64,000 nucleotides of DNA from Alcaligenaceae bacterium (GCA_013416395.1 JACCEP010000008.1:62001-126000); one strand, 5' to 3'; shown: positions 36,736 to 46,667, counted from the stretch's first letter. Notes: generated by a model from the sequence alone, not told the origin. A program made the numbers and translations.

Positions 36736-38222
36736 TCAAGTCAATACATAGCGCAGCGCGGTTTGCGACGATGGGCGTGGCAATGCTTGCAACCGGGTGT
36801 GCGTTTGGCCCTGGCAAAGCGTTGCCCGAGGTGGCGCAGCCAAACCAGTATGGTACCGAGATCGCGCCCGAGCGCACGGTTCAGGCCGAGGGTGTGGCCC
36901 AGCGCATTGTGCCGGTGCCGTCGCCTCAGCCATACTGGTGGCGTGCCTATGGGTCTGATGCACTCAATCAGCTTGTCGACGAGGCTCTGGCCAATAATCT
37001 TGATCTCAAGACCGCAACACACCGCCTGGCTGCAGCACGTGAACAGTGGGTGGCTCAAACGGGTGCCACCACGCTGCCTACAGTTGGGGTGGGTGGCGAT
37101 GCGGCGCGTCAGCGTGCGCTGGGCTTGCCGATTCCGGGTACGCCCAACACGTCGCTGTACAACACGTTTGTCGGCCAGGCAGAGGTGCGCTACACCTTTG
37201 ATCTGTTTGGGGCTATTCGCTATGACAACGAGGCGCTGGGCGAGCGCGTAGGTCAGCAGGCCTATCAGTTGCAGGCAGCCCGCAATGCCGTGGCGGCCAA
37301 CGTGGTGTCGGGGGTGATCACTCTGGCAGGCACGCAGGCACAGATTCGCGAAATGAAGCGCATTATTGAACTGTCGGAACATGATGCCCGCGACCGTGCA
37401 CGCCAGGTCGAGTTGGGCGCTGCTTCCCGTACCGCACTGCTTGATGCACAGCGCATTGCCGCTGCGCTGACGGCGCAGTTGCCCGGCCTTCAGGCACAAG
37501 CACGCGCCTCACGTCATGCGCTGGCCGTTTTGCTGGGCCGTACGCCTGATCTTGCACCCTTTGATATCGGCTTTGATCAGCTCTCGGTGCCTGACACTGT
37601 GCCTGTTGTTGTGCCATCTGCCTTGTTGCAGTCGCGCCCCGACATTGCGGCGGCGGGTGCCGCCTTGCGAGCAGCCTCTGCCGATGTGGGGCTGGCCACG
37701 GCAAATATGTTTCCACGCTTGAGCCTCTCGGCCAGCATGGGGCAGGCCGGCTTTGACTGGTCTACGGCGGTGTCAGGTGCGGGAGCCATATGGAGCGCCG
37801 CTGCATCATTGACGGCGCCGCTGTTCCAGGGGGGGGCGCTGCGCGCGCAACGCCGTGCGGCACTGCAAAGCTATGAGGCCGCAGTTTCGTCTTACCGTCA
37901 AACGGTTTTGTCGGCCTTCCAAGAGGTGGCAGACGCGCTTGCCGAGCTGGAACACGGCAACCAGTCGCTGGCTGCAGCTGACGCGGCATGGCGCGCGGCT
38001 CAGGCGCAGTACGAAAGCACTAACATGCAGGTGCAGCTGGGCGCGGTGCCGCCGTATGTGGCGCGGGCCACAGCACAGCAGGCGTCGCAAGCGCATCAGG
38101 ACGCCTTGCGCTTTGCCACCGCCCGACTGCTTGAAACCGCCAGGCTATTTCATGCCATGGGCGGCCTGGACGATGCGCGTGACGATACCCCACAACTGCC
38201 AGTTGCAGGGTCGTTGCAATAA
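36732..38222 (+). CDS. RND efflux outer-membrane channel lipoprotein (NodT/OprM family)
   Basis: TolC-like trimeric channel closing the tripartite pump. The 496 residues begin with a lipobox signal (AMLATGC, Cys near residue 23), followed by the WWRAYGSDALNQLVDEALANNLDLKTA start of the first OEP repeat. The second repeat includes SRPDIAAAGAALRAASADVGLATANMFPRLSLSAS. The GTG start overlaps the pump gene's stop (GTGA), so the two are translationally coupled. A strong hairpin follows the gene. Confidence 0.94.
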   Translation: MIKSIHSAARFATMGVAMLATGCAFGPGKALPEVAQPNQYGTEIAPERTVQAEGVAQRIVPVPSPQPYWWRAYGSDALNQLVDEALANNLDLKTATHRLAAAREQWVAQTGATTLPTVGVGGDAARQRALGLPIPGTPNTSLYNTFVGQAEVRYTFDLFGAIRYDNEALGERVGQQAYQLQAARNAVAANVVSGVITLAGTQAQIREMKRIIELSEHDARDRARQVELGAASRTALLDAQRIAAALTAQLPGLQAQARASRHALAVLLGRTPDLAPFDIGFDQLSVPDTVPVVVPSALLQSRPDIAAAGAALRAASADVGLATANMFPRLSLSASMGQAGFDWSTAVSGAGAIWSAAASLTAPLFQGGALRAQRRAALQSYEAAVSSYRQTVLSAFQEVADALAELEHGNQSLAAADAAWRAAQAQYESTNMQVQLGAVPPYVARATAQQASQAHQDALRFATARLLETARLFHAMGGLDDARDDTPQLPVAGSLQ

Positions 38223-38251
38223 GATCCTTTGCTTAGCCCATACAAAACAAT

Positions 38252-38273
38252 ACGCCGTCGGCTCCGACGGCGT
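38252..38273. terminator. Bidirectional hairpin between RND and ABC operons
   Basis: ACGCCGTCG / CGACGGCGT, a 9-bp perfect stem with a 4-base loop, lies 30 bases past the channel gene and 11 bases past the end of the convergent permease gene. The minus strand is followed by ATTGTTTT. Likely ends both transcripts. Confidence 0.55.
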
Positions 38274-38283
38274 TACTGCAGGG

Positions 38284-39966
38284 CTACATCCCTTGTCGCC
38301 GCTTAAAATATGCGCCGGTATACATCGCCAGCATGACCAGCCCCGTGGAGATCAGAATCATGATGATGCCAAGGGCAGACAGTTTGCCCCAGAGCCCGTC
38401 TTCAGCGTAGTTCAGAATCTGCACCGCCAGCACCTCGGTGCCTGGACGCGACAGCACAACGGATACGGTCAGCTCGCGTATAAACATGGTCGCCATCAGT
38501 ATCCACGCCGACACCACGCCTGGTATTAGCAAAGGCACAATAATGCGCCGCATCGTCGTCAGCGAACTGGCTCCGCACACTTGAGATGATTCTTCCAGGT
38601 GGGCATGTACCTGCACAAAGGCACTGGACAGCGGCCTGATGCCATAGGGCAGGTAGGCAGCGATATAGGCCAGCAACAACGCTGTCAGCGTGGCATACAG
38701 TGGTGTCTGCACGAAAAACCACATAAAGCCTATGCCGATGACGATGCCAGGAAACGAAAACGACAGAAAGCTCAATGTGTCGAGCAGACCGGCCGCACGC
38801 GTACGCAGTTTGACGACAACATAAGCAACAAACAGCGATAGCAGCACACCCAGGGTGGCACCCACAATGGCCAGGAAAAGACTGTTCTTGAGCGCCAGTT
38901 GTGAGATGGGATCTTGCATTACATCGATCCAGTTCTGCCAGCTCATCATGCCAAATGCTTTAGCGCTGGGCACCATGGAGTATGGAATCATTGAGGTGTA
39001 CAGCAACACTGCCACCGGCAGCACAATCATCAATACACAGAGCACGCCGACAACAATAAATAACGGTGTCTTGGCACGCTTGAGCTCAATCATGGTTGGC
39101 TTGAAACCGCGACTGGAAATGGTGACGTACTTGCCGCTTTCTGACGTAAGAACGCGGTAGAGGACGATCAGGCCTATCGACGCTGAAAGCACACTCATGC
39201 CCAGTGCGGCCGCCTTGCCGTAATCTGGCGCAAAGCCTGTCGATATCATCTCAAACAGATAGGTGGCCAGTACATCTACACGGCCTGGCGTACCCAAGAC
39301 CCGCGGCACGGCATACGAAGCGAGACTGCGCACAATGGCCAGAATGAATGCGGCAAGTAAGGCGGGGCGCAGCACAGGCAGGGTGACGCGCACCAATGTA
39401 CGCCAGACACCGGCACCAAAAACCCTGGACGACTCTTCAAGAGATACGTCAAAAGAAGCCATGGCCGGTGCAATGATCAGATAGGCAATGGGCATGTTCA
39501 GCAGGCCCTCTACCAGAATCATGCCCCACAACGAGTAGATGTTAAGTGGCGCATCTTCCAGCCCGAACATGCTCTGCAGCACCATGTTGATCAAGCCATT
39601 TGAGGGGTTGAGCAGCAGGGCCCAGCTTACCGCGAACAGCAGATGGGGAATCATCATCGGCACAATGGACAGCACGGTGAACACGCCCTTAAAAGGCATA
39701 TTGGTGCGTGTGTTCAGGTAAGCCAGAAACATGGCCAGCACTGTGGAGAACAGTGATGAGCCGATGACAAAAATAAGGGTATTAAGCGTAACCTCAAAAA
39801 GATACGGGTCGGTATAGGCGGCTACATACTTGGCCGTCGTGAAGCTGCCAAAGGCGGTCAGACCCTCAGAGAAGCTGCCAAGCAGCAGCATCAGTACCGG
39901 ACATAGCGTCAAAAAACCCACAATGACGATAAGCGTCCAGGTAAGCGGCGTGCGCGACTGATTCAT
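38284..39966 (-). CDS. ABC transporter permease, two fused BPD domains (FbpB-like)
   Basis: A 560-residue inner-membrane protein with two tandem binding-protein-dependent permease domains and about 12 helices. EAA-like loops for contact with the ATPase are visible in each half (EESSRVFGAGVWRTLVRVTLPVL and EESSQVCGASSLTTMRRIIVPLL). Fused permeases of this form serve ferric iron, thiamine and 2-aminoethylphosphonate importers. It is the last gene of a binding protein-ATPase-permease operon; the ATPase gene ends 14 bases upstream. Confidence 0.92.
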   Translation of the reverse strand: MNQSRTPLTWTLIVIVGFLTLCPVLMLLLGSFSEGLTAFGSFTTAKYVAAYTDPYLFEVTLNTLIFVIGSSLFSTVLAMFLAYLNTRTNMPFKGVFTVLSIVPMMIPHLLFAVSWALLLNPSNGLINMVLQSMFGLEDAPLNIYSLWGMILVEGLLNMPIAYLIIAPAMASFDVSLEESSRVFGAGVWRTLVRVTLPVLRPALLAAFILAIVRSLASYAVPRVLGTPGRVDVLATYLFEMISTGFAPDYGKAAALGMSVLSASIGLIVLYRVLTSESGKYVTISSRGFKPTMIELKRAKTPLFIVVGVLCVLMIVLPVAVLLYTSMIPYSMVPSAKAFGMMSWQNWIDVMQDPISQLALKNSLFLAIVGATLGVLLSLFVAYVVVKLRTRAAGLLDTLSFLSFSFPGIVIGIGFMWFFVQTPLYATLTALLLAYIAAYLPYGIRPLSSAFVQVHAHLEESSQVCGASSLTTMRRIIVPLLIPGVVSAWILMATMFIRELTVSVVLSRPGTEVLAVQILNYAEDGLWGKLSALGIIMILISTGLVMLAMYTGAYFKRRQGM

Positions 39967-39980
39967 GGTTGTGCGCCCTC

Positions 39981-41066
39981 TTATGCCGACAACAGCAGGC
40001 AGTGGGCCGGGTCCAGGCTAATGCTGACCTTGTCGCCTTCTTTAACCTGTACATCGGGATCAATACGCGCCAGCAGCTGTTCATCACCCACCTGTATCTC
40101 GGCCTCGTACACTTCACCGACAAACTCCAGCGATGCAACGGTGCCCTGGACAATGTTCTGGCCAGCATTAGCAGCATGGCTGGTAACGCGGACAAACTCG
40201 GGGCGTATGCACAGCGTCACCTCGACACCCAGCGCGAGATCGCGTGACTGGCACTGAATCGAGCCCAAACCACACTTGACTACAGTGAGGCCGTTTTCCT
40301 GTGCGGTTACGGTCGCCGTGATCTGGTTGGCGCGGCCAATAAAGTCTGCAACAAAGCGGTGGTCTGCATTGAAATAGATTTTTTGTGGCGAGCCGATCTC
40401 GACGATGCGGCCAGCACGCATGACGGCAATCGCGTCTGACAGTGCAAGCGCTTCGACGCGGTCATGGGTTACGTAAACGGCAGTGATGTCCAGTTCGCTG
40501 AGAAAACGGCGTAATTCTTTGCGGGTTTCTTCGCGAAGTTTGGCATCGAGGTTGCTTAACGGCTCGTCAAACAGAATGACCTTGGGCTCGGCAACCAGTG
40601 CCCGGGCCAGTGCCACCCTTTGTTGCTGCCCACCAGACAGCTTGGTGGCAGAGCGCTTTTCTACGCCTTCAAGTTGTACAAACTTAAGCGTGCGCAATAC
40701 TTTTTCGCGGATAACGTCTTTGCGCTCGCCACGCACTTGCAATGGGTAGGCGATGTTATCGAACACGGTCATGTGCGGCCAGATGGCATACGTCTGGAAC
40801 ACCATGCCCAGCCCGCGCTTTTCAGGCGGGACAGCAATGCCTTTGGCTTTGGACCACACCACTTCACCGCCAATGCGGATCTCGCCTTCGTCAGGTGTTT
40901 CTAGCCCGACGATGCAGCGCAGCAACGTTGTCTTGCCACAGCCACTTGGACCCAGCAGTGTGAAAAATTGGTTAGCGGGAATGGTCAGGTCGATGTGATC
41001 GAGCGCCTTGACTGTTTTACCCTCTGAGACATAGTTCTTGCAGAGGCCCTCGATCTGGATTTCCAT
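39981..41066 (-). CDS. ABC transporter ATP-binding protein (FbpC/PotA-like)
   Basis: A 361-residue ATPase of the CUT1/ferric/polyamine class. It has Walker A GPSGCGKTTLLR (about residues 38-49), Q-loop QTYAIWPHMT, signature LSGGQQQRVALARAL, Walker B ILFDEPLSNLD and the switch His in VTHDRVEALAL. The C-terminal ~120 residues form a TOBE regulatory domain. It energises the fused permease; the binding-protein gene lies 79 bases upstream. Confidence 0.94.
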   Translation of the reverse strand: MEIQIEGLCKNYVSEGKTVKALDHIDLTIPANQFFTLLGPSGCGKTTLLRCIVGLETPDEGEIRIGGEVVWSKAKGIAVPPEKRGLGMVFQTYAIWPHMTVFDNIAYPLQVRGERKDVIREKVLRTLKFVQLEGVEKRSATKLSGGQQQRVALARALVAEPKVILFDEPLSNLDAKLREETRKELRRFLSELDITAVYVTHDRVEALALSDAIAVMRAGRIVEIGSPQKIYFNADHRFVADFIGRANQITATVTAQENGLTVVKCGLGSIQCQSRDLALGVEVTLCIRPEFVRVTSHAANAGQNIVQGTVASLEFVGEVYEAEIQVGDEQLLARIDPDVQVKEGDKVSISLDPAHCLLLSA

Positions 41067-41145
41067 TTTTTATTCTGATCCGGTAAATGCATGACGAGGC
41101 GCATAAGCGCCTCGCGTTGAAAAAATTGTTTATGAGCGCGGCAGC

Positions 41146-42180
41146 TTACCTGACCGAGAAAATCTTGCCAAATTCACGGCCCCACTTTGTGAGCTCTTCG
41201 TCGCCCAGATCGCGCACGGGCTGAACGTCGGCCTTGTCCATGCCTTCGATAGGCGGATGCACGCCGGGTGCCAGCACGTACTCGCCCACTTTGCTGGCAA
41301 GAATGCTCATGGCTTCTTTGCTTAGCCAGTAATCAAGGAATACTTTGGCGGCGTCGGGGTGTGGCGGTTTGGCGGTAAGCGCAATAGCGCGCGGCGAGCC
41401 CAGCAAGGGCTGCCCTGACTGTGGTCCCCAGGCCAGCGGTGCGGGCGCTTTGGTCACAATATATTTGGGCATAGAAATGGCGATCAGCTTTTCACCGCTT
41501 TCTATCGGTGCAGGCGTGGGCCCGAACGAGGCGACAAACATGGGGTTGTTGGCGGCCAGACCCTTCAGATACTGCATCCAGTCGTCTTCGCTTTTGAACA
41601 CTTTTTCTTTAAGCCCTACCAGCCAGCCTATCGTCGATGCGTGGCTTGAAGGGTTGGCCATGACGATTTTGCCTTTCCATTTGGGATCGGCAAGGTCTTC
41701 GTAACGTGCCGGTGCATCGGCTTTTTTGACGTGATCGGTGTTGTACAGGTATGAGACATACTCAATGCCAAACTGAACAATGGCGTCATCTGCAGTGGCC
41801 CACTCAGGGTAGCCCTGCAGTGAGGGAGAGCGATAAGGGGTTAGTACGCCGTGCTCTTTGAGCATTTGCAGCATGGGCAGCGGGGCTTGCACGACGTCGG
41901 CAAGCAGCTTGCCTGCGTTGAACTCGGTCAAAACCGTGGGAATGAATTTGGAGCTGGAAATGCGGGTGTACTGACCTTTTACGCCCGTGGCGCTTTCAAA
42001 CGCCTTCATTATGGGTTCAACAGCCGTAATGTTGGCGTAGAACACTGCCTGGCCCTCTGCCTTTGCCTTGTCCATCATGGCCGCGTCTGCGGCGCGGGCT
42101 AGCGGTATGCCACCTGCAAGACTGGTAACGCCTGCGGCGCCGGCCAGTTTCAGGAAATAACGACGGTCGAATTTTTCCAT
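41146..42180 (-). CDS. ABC transporter substrate-binding protein, Tat-exported (ferric/AEP-like)
   Basis: A 344-residue type II periplasmic binding protein (FbpA/AfuA-like). The N-terminus has a twin-arginine signal (DRRYFLKLAGAAG, cleavage about ARA at residue 30), so it should be exported folded. EGQAVFYANI and VVQAPLPMLQMLKEHGVLTPY mark the lobes; a GKIVMANPSSHAS hinge follows. The substrate is undecided between ferric complexes, phosphonates and carboxylates. AGGAG precedes the ATG. A LysR gene lies 224 bp upstream on the same strand. Confidence 0.9.
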   Translation of the reverse strand: MEKFDRRYFLKLAGAAGVTSLAGGIPLARAADAAMMDKAKAEGQAVFYANITAVEPIMKAFESATGVKGQYTRISSSKFIPTVLTEFNAGKLLADVVQAPLPMLQMLKEHGVLTPYRSPSLQGYPEWATADDAIVQFGIEYVSYLYNTDHVKKADAPARYEDLADPKWKGKIVMANPSSHASTIGWLVGLKEKVFKSEDDWMQYLKGLAANNPMFVASFGPTPAPIESGEKLIAISMPKYIVTKAPAPLAWGPQSGQPLLGSPRAIALTAKPPHPDAAKVFLDYWLSKEAMSILASKVGEYVLAPGVHPPIEGMDKADVQPVRDLGDEELTKWGREFGKIFSVR

Positions 42181-42404
42181 GATTTTCTCACTCCTCTGAT
42201 TGGAAATGCGGCTGCTGCGTGGCCGGCCGCTTTGTTTGGGATGGTAATCGTTCGGTACTTACTTATCAACAAAGCTTGTAAATAGACCTGAAGAGAATGG
42301 GAGCCGGGCAAGCAAGGAGCGAGCGTTTATGTCAACGGTTTTGCACATGTGCGCCATTGCTGATGCCGGAGGTGGCAACTAGACTGGACGAGACTGTTGC
42401 CTGG

Positions 42405-43331
42405 TCAAGGTAACCGCCGCCAGCTTGGCTCATGCGTGCTGATCTGCTTTGTGATGTAGTCCATAAGTGTTCGCGTTGCCAGCGTGGTGTAGCGGTTGGG
42501 TGCAGTAAGCAGATAGAGGCCATTGCCGACGCCTTCGGGCTCATACTGCGGCATGATCTCTTTTAGCGTGCCTGCTTGCAAGTGACGCCATATGGCATAG
42601 CGTGGCAACAGAGCAACCCCAAGCCCGGCTAGGGCGGCTTCAAGCAAATAGGGGTAGTCGCCCGACTGCAATCGAGGCGTGGCGCGCATGACCAGCTGCA
42701 TACCGTCTTTTTCCAGCTTCAGGTCAAAGCGTTTGCCCAACGACGCGGGTGCAATCATGGGGCACTTTATTAGCTGTTCGAGTGACTCGATGTCGCCTGC
42801 CTTGGCGACAAAGGCCGGGGATGCACAGAGGCTCCAGGCAATATTGCAGATACGACGGGCCACATGATCATCGGGAGGCGTCGAGGTGATTTTGAGGGCC
42901 AGGTCGACTTCAGCGTGAACGACATCACCGATAAAGTCATTAATAAGCACCCGCAGCGAGACGTCGGGATACTCTTTTGCAAACTGCAGCAGTACTTTTG
43001 TTAGATACAGGTGACCTAGCCCGGTGGGCAAGCGTATGCGAACGTCGCCACGCACCGACTTGCCCAGGCTATCGATGGAAGCGCAGGCCATTTCCATTTC
43101 TTCGAGCATACGCAGCCCGTGCGCGTAAAGCAGTTGCCCCGCTTCTGTGACTTCGGTATGGCGGGTAGTGCGCCGCAAAAGCTGGGCACCCACGGCCTGC
43201 TCCAATGCCTTTAACTGACGTGAGGCATTGGACCGCGTCATACCGGTACGACGCGCCGCTTCGCTGAGGTTACGGCACTGAACCACGGCCACAAATAATT
43301 TGAGCAGGTTCAGATCCAGCTTATTGTCCAT
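42405..43331 (-). CDS. LysR-family transcriptional regulator
   Basis: A 308-residue LysR regulator of the same subgroup as the one at 30534: DLNLLKLFVAVVQCRNLSEAARRTGMTRSNASRQLKALE, then the near-identical LLRRTTRHTEVTEAG linker. The effector domain covers about residues 90-295. Its position suits control of either the ABC operon downstream or the divergent CoA-transferase operon; the 112-bp divergent spacer with dyad symmetry favours the latter. Confidence 0.9.
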   Translation of the reverse strand: MDNKLDLNLLKLFVAVVQCRNLSEAARRTGMTRSNASRQLKALEQAVGAQLLRRTTRHTEVTEAGQLLYAHGLRMLEEMEMACASIDSLGKSVRGDVRIRLPTGLGHLYLTKVLLQFAKEYPDVSLRVLINDFIGDVVHAEVDLALKITSTPPDDHVARRICNIAWSLCASPAFVAKAGDIESLEQLIKCPMIAPASLGKRFDLKLEKDGMQLVMRATPRLQSGDYPYLLEAALAGLGVALLPRYAIWRHLQAGTLKEIMPQYEPEGVGNGLYLLTAPNRYTTLATRTLMDYITKQISTHEPSWRRLP

Positions 43332-43368
43332 TATTACTCAACATTAAAGTCATTATTTGCGTAATTGT

Positions 43369-43397
43369 ATTCATAAAGTTGCAATGCTAGGATGAAT
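43369..43397. promoter_or_regulatory. Candidate LysR operator between lysR and the CoA-transferase operon
   Basis: ATTCAT (43369-43374) and ATGAAT (43392-43397) form an interrupted dyad with a 17-base spacer, within an AT-rich divergent promoter region. Assignment is inferred from position only. Confidence 0.3.
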
Positions 43398-43443
43398 TCT
43401 TGCCTCTGCGGCGTGTTTAACACACTCAAGAAGAAGCCATTAC

Positions 43444-44643
43444 GTGAAACCTTTATTGCCATTTTCCAAGCTGTCCGTACTCGACATTAGTCAGGGCATT
43501 GCTGGCCCCTACTGCACCGAAATACTCTGGCAGCAGGGCGCCCATGTCATCAAGATAGAGCCTCCTGAAGGCGACTGGGGGCGGCATGTAGGTGCGGCAC
43601 GCAATGGTCACAGTTCATTATCGATTAGCTATAACGCCGGCAAGCAAAGTGTATGTGTGGATGGGCGAACGGCAGAAGGTAAACAGGTATTGCGCCGACT
43701 TGCTGCGCAGGCAGACGTTGTCGTGCAAAATTTTCGTCCTGGCGTGGCAGAGCGCCTGGGAATGGGCTACGAAGACCTTATCAAAACCAATCCCGACCTG
43801 ATTTATGTGTCGATAAGTGGTTATGGCGTCGATGGGCCTTATGCGCAAGCGCCGGCCTCCGATTCGGTGATGCAGGCTGATTCTGGCCTGATGTTTGCCA
43901 ACCAGGATGCGGCAGGCTCGCCCCGCAGGTTTGGCATGCTAATGGCCGACATTGCCACCGCTTTGTATGCAGCGCAGCAAACCTCGGCCGCCCTGTTTCA
44001 CCGTGCAATGACCAAAGAAGGCATGCATCTTAAGCTTAGCCTGTTCGAAGCATGCGCTGCCTTGCAGGTAAACGACATTACGGCTTTCGGCCTGGAAGGT
44101 GAACGTGTGCCGGGGGCTGTCAGTGCGCCAAACGGCATATTCGATACCGCTGACGGAGCAATATCTGTATTGGCGCTCAATAATGACCAGTTTGCACGCC
44201 TCAGTCGTGCGTTAAACCGCCCCGACTGGCTCAAGGACGAACGCTTTGAAAGCAACGAAAAAAGGATGGTGCATCGCGGGGTGTTGCACCAACAGGTAGG
44301 CGAGCAGTTACGTGAACAAAACACGCAACACTGGATGGCGATGTTCAGTGAGCATGATGTGCTCCATGCGCCTGTTCGCGATTACACGATGCTTGCTGCT
44401 CACCCGCAGGCAGAGCATCTTGGCATGTTCCAACCGGTTGAACAGCCCGACGTGGGCCTGCTGAATCTGCCGGGCTTGCCAGGCGCGGGCCTGCATCGCC
44501 CGTTGCAGGCGTCACCGCGGGTCGGTGAGCACACAACAGCAATTCTGAGCAAGGCCGGGTTTAGCGCAGCCGAGATTGCTCAGTTGCTTCAGGCCGGGGC
44601 TATTAAACAGGCAGCAATTACGACAAATGAGGTAACGCAATGA
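43444..44643 (+). CDS. CaiB/BaiF family (class III) CoA-transferase
   Basis: Moves CoA from a donor thioester to an acid such as carnitine, formate, succinate or mesaconate. The 399 residues begin with VLDISQGIAGPYCTEILWQQGAHVIKIEPPEGDWGR, and VVVQNFRPG follows. The catalytic aspartate is in FGMLMADIATALYAAQ (near residue 166). The start codon is GTG, preceded by AAGAAG. It overlaps the next gene by four bases, and the set ends in a TTT receptor. A role in CoA activation of the acid captured by that receptor is likely. Confidence 0.93.
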   Translation: MKPLLPFSKLSVLDISQGIAGPYCTEILWQQGAHVIKIEPPEGDWGRHVGAARNGHSSLSISYNAGKQSVCVDGRTAEGKQVLRRLAAQADVVVQNFRPGVAERLGMGYEDLIKTNPDLIYVSISGYGVDGPYAQAPASDSVMQADSGLMFANQDAAGSPRRFGMLMADIATALYAAQQTSAALFHRAMTKEGMHLKLSLFEACAALQVNDITAFGLEGERVPGAVSAPNGIFDTADGAISVLALNNDQFARLSRALNRPDWLKDERFESNEKRMVHRGVLHQQVGEQLREQNTQHWMAMFSEHDVLHAPVRDYTMLAAHPQAEHLGMFQPVEQPDVGLLNLPGLPGAGLHRPLQASPRVGEHTTAILSKAGFSAAEIAQLLQAGAIKQAAITTNEVTQ

Positions 44644-45668
44644 TGCGAGCGCTGCAATGTGCGCAGTACGGCCCTGTAGAAGATGTTCAACTGGTTACGG
44701 TTGACAAGCCATCGGCACCTGGCCCGCACGAAGTCGTTCTGGAAGTGGCGTATGCCAGCGTGAGCCATGCCACCGGCCTGATGATAGAAGGCAAATATCA
44801 GACCAAGCCAGCACTTCCCTTTACGCCTGGCACTGAAGCCGTAGGCCGAGTTGTGTCGGTCGGGAAATCCGTCACTAGGCTAAAGCCCGGCGATAACGCG
44901 GTGGCGATCGCCAACTGGGGCTGTTTTGCCGAGCAGATCAAGGTGCCGGAATACACGGTTTACCCATTGCCTGATGGGTTGCCGCTTTTGGCAGCGCTGC
45001 CCATCCCGATTTCTTATGGAACGGCCTATACAGGTTTGCTTTGGCGCTGCGGTTTGCAGCCGGGTGAAACCGTGCTGGTTCTGGGGGCGGGTTCTGGCGT
45101 TGGTCTGGCCGCTGTCGAGATAGCCAGACAAATGGGGGCCGATGTGATCGCCTGTGCGAGCACGCAAGAAAAACGCGATACGGCGCTGGCGCGTGGGGCA
45201 CAGGCTGTTGTCGTACCCGGGCCAGACATGGCGGCAGATGTAAAAGCGCTGACGCAAGGATGTGGTGCGGATATTGTGGTCGACCCTGTGGGCGGTGAGC
45301 TGTTTTCATACGCGGTGCGTGCAGCTGCTCACAACGCAAGGTTGCTCAGCATAGGGTTTGCCAGTGGCTCTTTGCCTGTCGTGCCTGCCAATATTTTGCT
45401 GGTCAAAAACCTGACCTTGCATGGGTTTTTCTATGGGCGGTTTATTGGATGGACCCCGGCCGACGAGCGTGCCGTTCACGCGCCAGCCTTGCAGCACGCC
45501 ATGCGCACCATGCTGAACTGGGCGAATGACAAGCGCATTTTTCCGGAGATTTCGCGGGTCTATGCAATTGACGAATTAAGCAGTGCACTCGATGCGCTTC
45601 ACTCGCGCAAGGTTATCGGAAAATTAGCCATATCAATACAACCGGAGACAATGAATGAAGATCACTAA
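44640..45668 (+). CDS. Quinone oxidoreductase-like MDR-family NADPH dehydrogenase
   Basis: A 342-residue medium-chain dehydrogenase/reductase without the zinc-binding cysteines. It shows the N-terminal PFTPGTEAVGRVVSVGKSV block and the NADPH-binding LGAGSGVGLAAVEIARQMGADVIACAS loop near residue 145. Relatives reduce quinones, enones or enoyl-CoA thioesters; the operon with a CoA-transferase makes an enoyl-CoA substrate possible. It overlaps the CoA-transferase by four bases and the receptor gene by 14. Confidence 0.9.
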   Translation: MMRALQCAQYGPVEDVQLVTVDKPSAPGPHEVVLEVAYASVSHATGLMIEGKYQTKPALPFTPGTEAVGRVVSVGKSVTRLKPGDNAVAIANWGCFAEQIKVPEYTVYPLPDGLPLLAALPIPISYGTAYTGLLWRCGLQPGETVLVLGAGSGVGLAAVEIARQMGADVIACASTQEKRDTALARGAQAVVVPGPDMAADVKALTQGCGADIVVDPVGGELFSYAVRAAAHNARLLSIGFASGSLPVVPANILLVKNLTLHGFFYGRFIGWTPADERAVHAPALQHAMRTMLNWANDKRIFPEISRVYAIDELSSALDALHSRKVIGKLAISIQPETMNEDH

Positions 45669-46638
45669 AAAAATAACGGCCGTGGTGGCCCAGTGTGCCA
45701 TGTTGGCCATTTGCGCAAGTGGCGCGGTTAACGCTGCAGACGCCTACCCCGACAAGACAATCAAGATGGTCTTGCCGTACCCGCCAGGTGGGCCTACAGA
45801 TATCATCGGCCGCAGCGCATCCATCGCCATGTCCGAGATACTCAAGCAAACCATTATCGTAGACAACAAAGCCGGTGCCAGCGGCATGATTGGCGCAGAC
45901 TCCGTGGCCAGGGCAGCACCAGATGGCTATACCATTTTGGCCAATGCATCACTGCACGTTATTTACCCCAGCATCTACAAAAGCATGAGCTTCAATTCGT
46001 TTGATGACTTCGTGCCTGTGTCGCAACTTGCCGCCGTGCCCTTGGTATTGGTGGTGCCCAAGAACTCTTCTGTGCAGACACCCAAAGATATTGTTGAAAT
46101 GGCACGTCAGGGCAAGAAGAGCCTGAACTTTGGCTCTGCCGGAACAGCTTCGGCTCAACATCTTTCAGGTGAACTGTTCAAGCAGAAGTCAGGCGCAGAC
46201 ATGCTGCATATTCCGTACAAAGGCAGTGCGCCTGCCCTTACTGATCTGATAGGCGAGCAGCTTGATCTGATGTTTGATTCTATGCCGTCTGCCATGCCTT
46301 TTATTAAATCAGGGCAACTGCGGGCTATTGCCGTAACAACGCCCCAGCGCGTTGCGGCATTGCCTGACGTACCCACCATGGCCGAATCGGGCTACCCTGG
46401 TTTCGATACCAGCACCTGGTACGCACTATGGGCCCCAAAAGGCACGCCAGACGCCATTGTGCAAACCTTAAGCAAAGCGGCTAACGAAGCGGTGCACACG
46501 ACCAAGGTGAAAGAGCTTTATGAGTCTATGGGTGCTCAGCCTGTTGGATCTTCGCCAGAAGAGTTCGCTGCGTATGTGAAATCAGAAGCTGCAAAGTGGG
46601 CCAAGCTGGTTGAACTGGCTGGTGTTCCTAAGCAATAG
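45655..46638 (+). CDS. TTT (Bug-family) periplasmic solute receptor 3
   Basis: A 327-residue tripartite tricarboxylate receptor. The signal peptide ends GAVNA (near residue 25), then YPDKTIKMVLPYPPGGPTDIIGR, DNKAGASGMIGADSVARAAPDGYTIL and the C-terminal domain. GGAG seven bases before the ATG fixes the start within the end of the preceding gene. It is the third orphan TTT receptor in the window; coupling to a CoA-transferase and reductase suggests a dicarboxylate or branched-acid substrate. Confidence 0.94.
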   Translation: MKITKKITAVVAQCAMLAICASGAVNAADAYPDKTIKMVLPYPPGGPTDIIGRSASIAMSEILKQTIIVDNKAGASGMIGADSVARAAPDGYTILANASLHVIYPSIYKSMSFNSFDDFVPVSQLAAVPLVLVVPKNSSVQTPKDIVEMARQGKKSLNFGSAGTASAQHLSGELFKQKSGADMLHIPYKGSAPALTDLIGEQLDLMFDSMPSAMPFIKSGQLRAIAVTTPQRVAALPDVPTMAESGYPGFDTSTWYALWAPKGTPDAIVQTLSKAANEAVHTTKVKELYESMGAQPVGSSPEEFAAYVKSEAAKWAKLVELAGVPKQ

Positions 46639-46667
46639 TCTTTGCAGCATACTGGCTGCAACGTCTT

